From positions 1-64,000 of the forward strand of contig NZ_AZAC01000045.1 in NCBI RefSeq assembly GCF_000931935.2: DNA of 64,000 nucleotides. The letters are read 5' to 3'. This document shows positions 25,608 through 34,010 of the stretch, piece by piece; positions within the stretch are counted from its first letter, which is position 1, and every line of letters begins with the position of its first letter. This DNA is from Dethiosulfatarculus sandiegensis (GTDB taxonomy: Bacteria; Desulfobacterota; Desulfarculia; Desulfarculales; Desulfarculaceae). The notes below the pieces were generated by a model that had not been told where the DNA came from, searched no databases, and worked only from the letters and a program-made list of their open reading frames with translations. Position numbers and translations under genes: made by a program.

Positions 25608-25661
25608 ATTCAGGCTGTTTTTCAGGAACAGGCTGGGGCCTGGAATAAAAACAGCCTGAAT
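25608..25661 (-). terminator. Terminator-like inverted repeat of the decarboxylase operon
   Basis: Perfect 15-bp inverted repeat ATTCAGGCTGTTTTT / AAAAACAGCCTGAAT with a 24-base loop that itself can pair partly (CAGG..CCTG). It starts 8 bases beyond the stop of the last gene in the minus-strand operon. Confidence 0.65.
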
Positions 25662-25668
25662 AAAATCC

Positions 25669-26964
25669 TCAGATAGTAACCACCAGCGCGACAGGCTTTA
25701 TAAAGGATTGGCGAAGGCTGTAGGTGTAGGCCCCCTGGTCCGGAATCAATAACCTGTCGCCGGGCTTGATGCTCTTGCCGAAAAAACTGTATCCCCAAAT
25801 ATCATGGGGAGTGCATAAGGACCCCATGATCCAACAGGGTTTCTCCTTAAGCGAGGGGCTGGTTAGGTTGATCACAGGGGCAAAATCCGTTTCAAAGCGC
25901 TCCCAGCCTATGAGGTTGATTCCCCCGTCGGTAATAACCATGTCCGGGGCTTTTTTATCCAGCACCGTGAGCAAGATATGCATGGCCCCATTACTGAGCC
26001 AGCGTCCGGGCTCGGCATGGATCACGCAATCCACAACAGGGGATATATGTTGCTTTAATGCAAGGGATATGGCCTTGGCAAAGCTTTCTATGGGCTGAGA
26101 TGGCACCCGGTAGTGCCTGGTGGGGTGCATGGCTTCTAAGGTGCGCGGTTCCTTGGGAGCCGTGCAACCCGGACTCTTGAGCCATTCCCCCAGGTCCGGC
26201 CAGTATCCTCCGCCAATGTCCAGAAAGCGAATGCGCGACCTTAGCTTTGAGTCAATTTGGAGAAGATGCCTGCCCAGCTTACAAATGAAATCAACTTGCG
26301 CAGAAGGCCCCATGTTCCAACTGGTGTGAAACTGCAAGCCGCACAAATCAATGTTGGCGCAAGAATTGGCCTTATTGATAAAAAGTGAAAGGTCATTAAG
26401 GGGAATGCCGAATTTCCGCCATAGCCCCCTTTCATCACTGGTGATGCGCACCCCTGCTTTTATCTTTGCTTGTTGTTCGGCCCCAACCTTTTGCAATCGT
26501 TTCAATTCATCGAAACTGTCTATCAAAACGGTGACCTTTTGGGCATTGGCTACGGCCAATTGCAATTCTTCGCTGTTCTTACCTGGTCCGCTGAATATTA
26601 TGCAAGGGCTGTCCAGGGCCAGGGCGATCTTCAGCTCCGCCCCGCTTGAAACATCCAGCCCCATACCGGCCTGGAGCGCGGTTTTGGCTAGTGGCAGGTA
26701 ATTGTTGCTTTTAAGAGCATAAAAAAACTTCATGCCCGGAATCAGGGGCTCAAAGGCGGCCTTGAATTCTTCAATGCCGCTTAAAAAAGCTTTTTTGTCG
26801 AACAGATAAAGAGGTGAGCCAAAATCCTTAGCGGTTTTTTTGAATTCTGTTTTTCTGGCCTGAAAGGGTCTTATATAGGCTTCCAGCTCATCCCTGGGAA
26901 GCAGGGCGATGCCGCTTGGGTTGCAAGAATCCCCTGGGTGGCTGGGTTGAGGTATGCTGTTCAC
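25669..26964 (-). CDS. Fold-III PLP decarboxylase (LysA/ODC-like)
   Basis: A 431-residue alanine-racemase-fold PLP enzyme of the diaminopimelate/ornithine decarboxylase type. The PLP Lys is Lys85 in FFYALKSNN. HTSWNMG (substrate/PLP face), LDIGGGYWPDLG (PLP phosphate), HAEPGRWLS, MGSLCTPHDIW (catalytic Cys with the Asp pair) and GAYTYSLRQ follow. It is not the housekeeping LysA, which is encoded at 16365, and it is only distantly similar. It is the last gene of a four-gene minus-strand operon, 6 bases after the ATP-grasp gene. It probably decarboxylates an amino acid or a ligated intermediate; the substrate is unknown. The N-terminal 45 residues are extra relative to the core. Confidence 0.85.
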   Translation of the reverse strand: MNSIPQPSHPGDSCNPSGIALLPRDELEAYIRPFQARKTEFKKTAKDFGSPLYLFDKKAFLSGIEEFKAAFEPLIPGMKFFYALKSNNYLPLAKTALQAGMGLDVSSGAELKIALALDSPCIIFSGPGKNSEELQLAVANAQKVTVLIDSFDELKRLQKVGAEQQAKIKAGVRITSDERGLWRKFGIPLNDLSLFINKANSCANIDLCGLQFHTSWNMGPSAQVDFICKLGRHLLQIDSKLRSRIRFLDIGGGYWPDLGEWLKSPGCTAPKEPRTLEAMHPTRHYRVPSQPIESFAKAISLALKQHISPVVDCVIHAEPGRWLSNGAMHILLTVLDKKAPDMVITDGGINLIGWERFETDFAPVINLTSPSLKEKPCWIMGSLCTPHDIWGYSFFGKSIKPGDRLLIPDQGAYTYSLRQSFIKPVALVVTI

Positions 26965-26970
26965 GGTTTT

Positions 26971-28224
26971 TTACTCCACTTTGAGGTTGAATAGAGATTC
27001 CAGCCGACCCAATTTTCGTTCTATGTCTTCAAATGGCGGCGCTTCAAAAATGACCTGCCCCAGAATATGGCTGTCGTAGTTTTCCGGGGGCAGGGTGATA
27101 TGGTCTCCAATACGGCGATTGAGATTTACCTTCAGCACTCCGGGTTCAGATCGGAGCGCCTCGGCATCCAGCTCTGTTATTGTACCCGCCTTTCTGCTGA
27201 ACAAACGCAGCCCAACCAAGGGCCGCCAGACGGTTTTTATAGGCATTGGCGGGATTTTTCCCTCGGCCAGATCAAGGCAGAGCCCCAACATATCCAATCC
27301 GCAGGCCATTTGGATCAAATCCGGCAAACAGTCTCCGCCTGGCCTGGGGGTCATTTCCAAAAGAAAGGGAACCTGTGCCTGCATGATGAAATCCGTCATG
27401 CAGATTATATTGCTAAGTCCCAGGGCTTTGGCTGCACGGAAAAGTATGGATTCGAGCATTTCTCTAAAAGCCCCTTGGGGAAAGGGGGCGGGAACCATAT
27501 AGGCCCTTATGGTGCCCGCCGGCTTGTTAGGCATATGGTATTTACGGGCCAGCCTGATAATGCTTGTGGTTTTTTCAGTGATCAGAAAGTCGCAGCTGAA
27601 CTCATCTCCGCAGATAAATTCCTCCATTAATACCGGATTGCCTGGCTTGTGGAAGAGCCGCCTGTTGGGATGCCTGGCCAAACGCTCTGAGATCAGCCCA
27701 TAGGCCTGTCTGGCTTGATCCGGGTCATTGCACTTGAAGACAAGTTCACTGCCTGCTCCGGACAGGGGCTTTAAAATCACCGGGCCCCTTATTGCCGACC
27801 GGGAGGGGCCGACTTGAGCTTGATTATCAAGGAGCAGGGCCCTGGGGCAGGCCAGACCGTCTCGGCGCCAAATTTCCTTGCTCTTGAGCTTGTCCCGGCA
27901 GAGTTCCACTGCCTGGAGGCCGGGAAAAGAAAGCCCGAATTCACGGGCAATACGGGAAGCCAGGCTCAGGGATTCACAGTCAAAGGCCGTGACTCCCGTG
28001 ATGACCTGATCCCAGGTTTTAAGATGTTCTTTAAGCTGCCCTGCCACCTGAAAAGGCTCTTCCAAGTTGCCCTTAAGTTCTTCCGCCGGATCAGGGCAGG
28101 GGAGAAGGGAAGTCTTTCTTTCCTTGACATCCGTTATGAAAAGCGCCCGGCCGGGATGGTTGTTACGGATTTTTTCTATGTAATCATCGGTGGTTCCCAC
28201 CACCAAAATTTTAGGCGTGGGCAT
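26971..28224 (-). CDS. ATP-grasp carboxylate-amine ligase
   Basis: A 417-residue ATP-grasp enzyme. The N-terminal Rossmann-like pre-grasp domain (MPTPKILVVGTTDDY) is followed by the ATP-binding lysine in VILKPLSGAGSELVF, the linker MEEFICGDEFSCDFL and the metal-binding FLLEMTPRPGGDCLPDLI. The last motif is typical of ligases that join a carboxylate to an amine through an acyl phosphate. The C-terminal 90 residues (from about VGLRLFSRKAG) form the small domain common to such ligases. One base separates it from the upstream acetyltransferase gene. It likely forms an amide bond on the pathway product; partners are unknown. Confidence 0.85.
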   Translation of the reverse strand: MPTPKILVVGTTDDYIEKIRNNHPGRALFITDVKERKTSLLPCPDPAEELKGNLEEPFQVAGQLKEHLKTWDQVITGVTAFDCESLSLASRIAREFGLSFPGLQAVELCRDKLKSKEIWRRDGLACPRALLLDNQAQVGPSRSAIRGPVILKPLSGAGSELVFKCNDPDQARQAYGLISERLARHPNRRLFHKPGNPVLMEEFICGDEFSCDFLITEKTTSIIRLARKYHMPNKPAGTIRAYMVPAPFPQGAFREMLESILFRAAKALGLSNIICMTDFIMQAQVPFLLEMTPRPGGDCLPDLIQMACGLDMLGLCLDLAEGKIPPMPIKTVWRPLVGLRLFSRKAGTITELDAEALRSEPGVLKVNLNRRIGDHITLPPENYDSHILGQVIFEAPPFEDIERKLGRLESLFNLKVE

Positions 28225-28225
28225 T

Positions 28226-29179
28226 TCAGGCGGCCTTGTGAATCGAGGCGAGAGGTGAGGCGTGGAGAGCTGAACCGCCGCTTAGCCGATAAAGGGGCCT
28301 GGGAGAAAGATGAAAATTTTTCTTCCAGTTGAAATCACCGCATAAAAAATCCACCTCATTGACCCTCATACGGCAGGCCAACTCCAGGTGGTGGAAGTTG
28401 ATCATTTTGGCCACTCCGCACCAGTCAGGATTGGCAGCTCCGGCAAGCACGGTGTAAACCCCTTTATAAACAGAGCCCATATCCACTGCGGCCACCTCGC
28501 CGCCCAAAATAAGGGTCACCACCTTAAGCAGGCCCTTTTTATTTAAAAAGTGTGCGAGATCTAAAAAGCTTTGGGCAAAGCGCGGATCATGAAAATATGA
28601 ATCTTCCCCGAATCGGTCCTGGTTCATATTCAGCATGAGTTCAACATCAGCCGGCCGGTCATATCTGTAACTCAGGCCGTGACTCTTCAGACGCTCTATT
28701 CCCCGCTGGATCTGCTTCAATGATTTACCGGAGAATTCGCTGTGAAAATTCTCCATATCGTAGTTGTATTCAGGCGGTCGAAAAAGATAACCCACTTCAT
28801 CGATTGAATAATCAGAATAATTTAAGCTGAAACCAGAGCGTAAATAGCGAAGGTGATAGGGCCCGGGGATATGGCAAAGCAAATCAAAGGCATTGCAATC
28901 GCCCTGAACAGGTATGCTGTTTTGCTCCAGCCAGGTTTTACCTTGCCAGGTTTCACCCGGGAAACAGGCGAAAGACTTAATCTCGTCAACCCAGCTAAGG
29001 GGCAATAGCCCCTTTGTTTTTCCTTTTTCTTCTTGGACTATGAAACAAAGCGGGTTTTGAAAATTAGCTTGAAAACAAGCCCGCGCTTCCCATAAATCAA
29101 AGATGAGTTGCCGGGGCATCATGCGCTTCCATAATGCCCGGCACTCCTCATAGTCCTCAACTATCCTTACCGACCCCAT
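28226..29179 (-). CDS. GNAT/FemAB-like acyltransferase (BioF2-type)
   Basis: A 317-residue protein resembling the CelD/BioF2 or FemAB-like double-GNAT acyltransferases. The N-terminal half has FDLWEARACFQ and the C-terminal GNAT half includes KQIQRGIERLKSHG, LILGGEVAAVDMGSVYKGVYTVLAGA and VNEVDFLCGDFNWKKNF. Such enzymes transfer acyl or aminoacyl groups to amines. It is embedded in the operon with gaps of 2 bases upstream and 1 base downstream. The donor and acceptor are not predictable. Confidence 0.75.
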   Translation of the reverse strand: MGSVRIVEDYEECRALWKRMMPRQLIFDLWEARACFQANFQNPLCFIVQEEKGKTKGLLPLSWVDEIKSFACFPGETWQGKTWLEQNSIPVQGDCNAFDLLCHIPGPYHLRYLRSGFSLNYSDYSIDEVGYLFRPPEYNYDMENFHSEFSGKSLKQIQRGIERLKSHGLSYRYDRPADVELMLNMNQDRFGEDSYFHDPRFAQSFLDLAHFLNKKGLLKVVTLILGGEVAAVDMGSVYKGVYTVLAGAANPDWCGVAKMINFHHLELACRMRVNEVDFLCGDFNWKKNFHLSPRPLYRLSGGSALHASPLASIHKAA

Positions 29180-29181
29180 AC

Positions 29182-29571
29182 CTAATACCTGAGGTTCACA
29201 TGGCTGGTGACATGACTGCCCGCAAAGAATTTTTGGGCAAAATCAGACACTTTCTCAGGATCATAAGGCTTGCAGCTGAATACGTCCAAATAGGCGGTAT
29301 TGGTCAGGTTGGCGAAATGCCCGGAAATGAGAGAAGTTTCAATTAATTGAACCATGGAAAATCCGGCGACCTTTTCATCTTCGCCAAAATGAACCACTTG
29401 GGTTTCCTGAAACCTTTTCATCTCAATGAGATCGCACAGCTCTATTACAAAACGGCGGATTTTTTCAGCATCGCGAATGGTGGCGGGATCGCAATTGTAA
29501 ACATCAATACTTGCCGCCATACCCCATATCTGATCAGGCTGAATCCGGGCATTTGCGTTCTGGGTTTTCAT
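29182..29571 (-). CDS. SpeD-like pyruvoyl-dependent decarboxylase
   Basis: A 129-residue homologue of the prokaryotic S-adenosylmethionine decarboxylase proenzyme, which cleaves itself to make a pyruvoyl cofactor. Aligning ETSLISGHF with the ESHLTIH region of known enzymes puts Ser80 at the pyruvoyl-forming serine, His85 five residues on, and Cys100 (DVFSC) twenty residues on, matching the canonical Ser/His/Cys spacing. The residue before the serine is Thr rather than the usual Glu. First gene of the operon, ribosome site GAGGTGA 7 bases before the ATG. No spermidine synthase is nearby. SpeD relatives with ornithine or arginine decarboxylase activity are known, so the substrate may not be AdoMet. 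Confidence 0.78.
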   Translation of the reverse strand: MKTQNANARIQPDQIWGMAASIDVYNCDPATIRDAEKIRRFVIELCDLIEMKRFQETQVVHFGEDEKVAGFSMVQLIETSLISGHFANLTNTAYLDVFSCKPYDPEKVSDFAQKFFAGSHVTSHVNLRY

Positions 29572-29598
29572 TTTATTCTCACCTCAAAGGTCTTTAGA

Positions 29599-29626
29599 AA
29601 TATGTTTCCATCGCAATTGTTGCCAA
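29599..29626 (-). promoter_or_regulatory. Possible promoter of the SpeD-like operon
   Basis: On the minus strand, TTGGCA (29626-29621) and CATATT (29604-29599) are 16 bases apart. It lies in the 94-base gap after the HU gene and about 30 bases before the first start codon. Confidence 0.4.
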
Positions 29627-29665
29627 TGGAATTTCGTTTCCGTGCTTAGCCGGTTTTAAAAGCTT

Positions 29666-29971
29666 TTACTCGGAAACTGCCTTGGGGTTCAAAAGGCTCG
29701 CGACCACGGAAGAGGCCTTGAAACCCATGGTTTTTGAGGCTGCGATTTCAATGGGCTCACCATTGGTTGGGTTTATTCCCTTGCGCGCCGAGCGTTCACG
29801 TAATTTAAAGGTGCCCAATCCGGCCACCTTAAAGGGACGCCCGTTTTTAACCTCATTGCGGCAAGAGTCCACTATGGATTCAAAGGCCAAAAGGGCGGCT
29901 TTTTGCGAGATGCCCGCGGTTTTGGCTATCTGAGAAATTATCTCCGGTTTAGTCATACTTTTCTGGGTCAT
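29666..29971 (-). CDS. HU-family nucleoid protein
   Basis: A 101-residue HU/IHF-fold DNA-bending protein: MTKPEIISQIAKTAGISQ, then GLGTFKLRERSARKGINPTNGE (the DNA-binding arm), and FKASSVVASLLN. Start at 29971 follows GGAAAGG and removes about 54 upstream non-family residues. A second family member (IHF-like) is at 43867. Confidence 0.9.
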   Translation of the reverse strand: MTQKSMTKPEIISQIAKTAGISQKAALLAFESIVDSCRNEVKNGRPFKVAGLGTFKLRERSARKGINPTNGEPIEIAASKTMGFKASSVVASLLNPKAVSE

Positions 29972-30030
29972 TAAACTTTCCTTTCCAAATGGGGTCTCAG
30001 TCAAAAAAGAGAGAACAACAGCCTGCCTGA

Positions 30031-30243
30031 TCAATAATCTTCCAGGTCCCAGTTTTTTTGAGACCTTCTTTGCCTTGGCGCCCATTTGTTTTCCGTTTTG
30101 GTTTTTTGTTTGTTTTTCCGGCATTCGGGACACCTGAGCGGCGGGTCAAATCCCATGGATTCGTAACGCTCCTGCTCGTGCTTGCCAAATTTAAAAGTGC
30201 GATTACATTGCACACAAACCCTGAATTGATCTTGCCTGCTCAT
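30031..30243 (-). CDS. Small zinc-ribbon protein
   Basis: A 70-residue basic protein with CVQC (10-13) and CPEC (38-41), giving one zinc ribbon, followed by a Lys/Arg/Gln-rich tail. The pattern FKFGKHEQERYESMGFDPPLRCPEC is that of the short zinc-ribbon proteins often annotated as probable zinc-binding domain. It lies upstream of the HU gene on the same strand. Function unknown. Confidence 0.75.
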   Translation of the reverse strand: MSRQDQFRVCVQCNRTFKFGKHEQERYESMGFDPPLRCPECRKNKQKTKTENKWAPRQRRSQKNWDLEDY

Positions 30244-30295
30244 AATTTCTCTCGATTTTTTAAAAGCTAAACTTGAAAAGTTTTCTTTCTAATCC

Positions 30296-30592
30296 TTAAT
30301 ACTCATCATGATCCCAGGGACCGTCAGAGTATTCATCTTCTTCGGGCAGGTATTCAAACCTGTCGACCTTTAAATATTCAGTTCCGGATTTTTGGCAGAG
30401 GGAACCGGCCACGATCACCCTTTCATATACATATTCACGCAAGGATTGCTCGGGGGTGTTGTCCTCAATGAATAATTCAGTGTCGCGAGACCCAACCAAG
30501 CATAAATTTATCTCGCTCCCCAGGGATGAACAGCCGCTGCATGGTGTTAGCATGCCTGAAAATGTAACTGTTTTTGTGCTTAAAGCAGTCAT
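30296..30592 (-). CDS. Small unknown protein, Cys pair and acidic tail
   Basis: I do not recognise this 98-residue protein. It has PCSGC near residue 17, then a beta-rich stretch (TELFIEDNTPEQSLREYVYERVIVAG...YLKVDRFEYL) that could be an OB-like barrel, and a very acidic C-terminal tail with many Asp and Glu. A ribosome-site-like AAAGAGATGAGAT precedes the ATG. No signal peptide. Confidence 0.5.
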   Translation of the reverse strand: MTALSTKTVTFSGMLTPCSGCSSLGSEINLCLVGSRDTELFIEDNTPEQSLREYVYERVIVAGSLCQKSGTEYLKVDRFEYLPEEDEYSDGPWDHDEY

Positions 30593-30677
30593 TTGATCTC
30601 ATCTCTTTAAAATTCAATACAGGATATAAAAAGTTATTTTGTTTATAAAACCTGCATTGTGAAGTTAAAACAGTTTC

Positions 30678-30938
30678 TCATTTTGATCTGCTGATAACTT
30701 TAATTTGTTTTACTTGTAAAATATTTTTGCCTTTTGTTTGCTTGTCGATCACGCCTTTTACTTCCACTTTTTTGCGCAAATGGGGCAAATAGTCCCTTGA
30801 GTCACCCGGGAACTCCAGGAGGTAATCCTGTTCGTCTGAGGCCGCGATCCCCAGAGCCGTTATATTGCCGTTCTTAGACCAGCTCATGGGAATCAGAAGG
30901 CCTCGGATTATGGCCAAGGCTTGCTCTTGGGGTTCCAT
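30678..30938 (-). CDS. Small unknown protein, OB-fold-like
   Basis: An unrecognised 86-residue protein with an alternating strand pattern: ITALGIAASDEQDYLLEF, HLRKKVEVKGVIDKQ and ILQVKQIKVISRSK. This is similar in layout to the C-terminal part of the protein at 30296, with a V-x-V-x-G strand followed by a terminal L-x-V strand. Both may be small OB-type nucleic-acid-binding proteins. Inference only. Confidence 0.5.
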   Translation of the reverse strand: MEPQEQALAIIRGLLIPMSWSKNGNITALGIAASDEQDYLLEFPGDSRDYLPHLRKKVEVKGVIDKQTKGKNILQVKQIKVISRSK

Positions 30939-31268
30939 TCAAGCTCGCACCAAAAGGGTTTGTAAAAGTAACTGCGTTTCATGCTGTGCATGCTAATAGC
31001 ATTTTACGTGCCACTTAGTTAACTAGCTGAAAAATCATGTAAAAGAATGAGAGGCTTCTGAAGGGTGCAATGGCATTTCAGGTTTTTCAAGCCTACAGAG
31101 GGCTTAATTGTGCGAGCCAAAACCGGTGTTGTCAGGGGAGGGCAGGGGGCTGATTGGTTTAAGGAAAAGAACAAGCCCTTTTTAGATCGGTTCAGGGAAA
31201 AGGGTTTTAGTTGTTAACTGTTTAATTTTGAATGAAAAATAAGAAATTACGGTGCGGGCGATGCTTTG
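30939..31268. other. Intergenic, nothing recognised
   Basis: About 330 bases between two minus-strand genes with no supported frame or RNA. It contains the leader region of the small gene ending at 30678. Confidence 0.4.
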
Positions 31269-31291
31269 GCAGGGTGTTTTCAACACCCTGC
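31269..31291 (-). terminator. Hairpin after the sigma-54 activator gene
   Basis: 10-bp perfect stem GCAGGGTGTT / AACACCCTGC with a 3-base loop, 8 bases past the stop. No T-tract, so termination is uncertain. Confidence 0.45.
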
Positions 31292-31298
31292 TCGGTTA

Positions 31299-32708
<1,410 letters not shown>

Positions 32709-33206
32709 CGAAGCGTCCAACCCTTAAAAAAACAATCGAATTTTAGCAGAATTTTGCGGCCACGGTTACGGAAAAAAAAGGTAAATAAGCCCATGAGCCA
32801 AGATAAAAAACATTTTGGGAAACCGGGTTTCCGCCTGAACCCATAGACAGTGAAATCTCATTTCCCAGTTTGAACAGAAATGAGATAAATCGTGTTAAAT
32901 TAGAAATATATCTAATGGTAACCGCAATCTGACCAGGGTGCGCCACGGTCATAACAACCCGGCGGTTTTCTACCGGTCGCAAACCGGGCAAAAAAGGGCC
33001 GCGTTTTCTCAATCCGCCTTTTAGAGTGCTTAACTAGCAGGCGTCATTAAAAGGCCTGCAATTCCCAAAAAAGATATATGGATAGTTATTCTATTCTCCA
33101 TCTGGATGGCCGGAATTATTAAAAGAGATGATTTTCAAGGGTAACTTGTCCTTAAAATCCAGTTAAAAACTAACTTTTTTTGTTTTACAGAATCGTAATT
33201 AACCAC
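32709..33206. other. Intergenic region before tRNA-Cys
   Basis: About 500 bases without a supported gene. It contains the leader of the minus-strand regulator. No RNA family recognised. Confidence 0.4.
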
Positions 33207-33235
33207 TTGACACCAAGGGTGGGCATCGCTATGAT
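33207..33235 (+). promoter_or_regulatory. Promoter of tRNA-Cys
   Basis: TTGACA (33207-33212), 17-base spacer, TATGAT (33230-33235): close to the sigma-70 consensus, about 95 bases before the tRNA. Confidence 0.75.
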
Positions 33236-33330
33236 TGCATCACTGAAGCAACGAGCTTAGACAACGTAAGCTAACGTCCAGACAGACCTTTTCAGGATCT
33301 GGCAGGCTCATGCAGCGACAGAAAATTAAA

Positions 33331-33406
33331 GGCGGCGTAGCCAAGTGGCTAAGGCAGCGGACTGCAAATCCGTTATTCACCGGTTCAAATCCGGTCGCCG
33401 CCTCCA
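33331..33406 (+). tRNA. tRNA-Cys (GCA)
   Basis: Acceptor GGCGGCG pairs with CGCCGCC. The anticodon loop CTGCAAA gives GCA, the T-arm is CCGGTTCAAATCCGG, and CCA is encoded at 33404-33406. Confidence 0.96.
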
Positions 33407-33422
33407 GCAAAATCAAGGGGTC

Positions 33423-33447
33423 GGGCCAAAGGGTCTGGCCCCTTTTT
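33423..33447 (+). terminator. Terminator of tRNA-Cys
   Basis: Stem GGGCCA / TGGCCC (33423-33428, 33436-33441) followed by CCTTTTT. Confidence 0.7.
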
Positions 33448-34010
33448 AATTTGCCGGGCAGGAATTCAAGACTTAACCGCAAGACTCAACTACATGCAAA
33501 TACTCTAATTCGGCTTTGTTCAATTCCTTCTGTTTTCTCTTTCCATACCTTGATTGGAAAAATAGTTTTAAAACCGTAATTGGCTTGACCCGCCAAGTAT
33601 CAAAGTAATATGCTCAAAGAGTCATGTAAACGTGACGCCTGCCCTGGTATTTCCTTTTAAAACGAGCTCTGAAACCGTCGCACAGGAGGGTGAATTCTCT
33701 CTAACGGCGCATTCCCAGTCGGCCTGCCCGGTTTGTAAAAAATAGTCATTTATAAGTCATTAATAAGAGGATATTTTTGCGCTCTTATTCCGCCGTCGCC
33801 CTCTGAGGCGTCGGCAGACATGCACCGGCTGAACTAAACGCACTCACCCGGCGAATACCCTCCTGATGAACTCACGTAAAGACTGTTCTATTGGATGCTG
33901 CTTTTTCTTTTCCGTTCACCTATTGGCAATGACTTTTTTCCAATATGCATCCTTCAAGAAAAACACCGGTGATTTCTTGGGCTTTTGGCTCATAAAAAGG
34001 AGCAATGCAA
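33448..34010. other. Long leader region of the giant gene pair
   Basis: About 560 bases without a supported gene. A possible promoter is TTGACC (33585-33590) with TATGCT (33609-33614, 18-base spacer). A hairpin AATAAGAG / CTCTTATT lies at 33762-33789. If the promoter is right, the mRNA leader is about 390 bases, unusually long. Confidence 0.4.

Noticed and set aside
29610..29626. Sigma-54 promoter before the SpeD-like operon (TTGGCA...TTGC)
   Set aside because: The GG-to-GC distance is two bases too short for a -24/-12 element.
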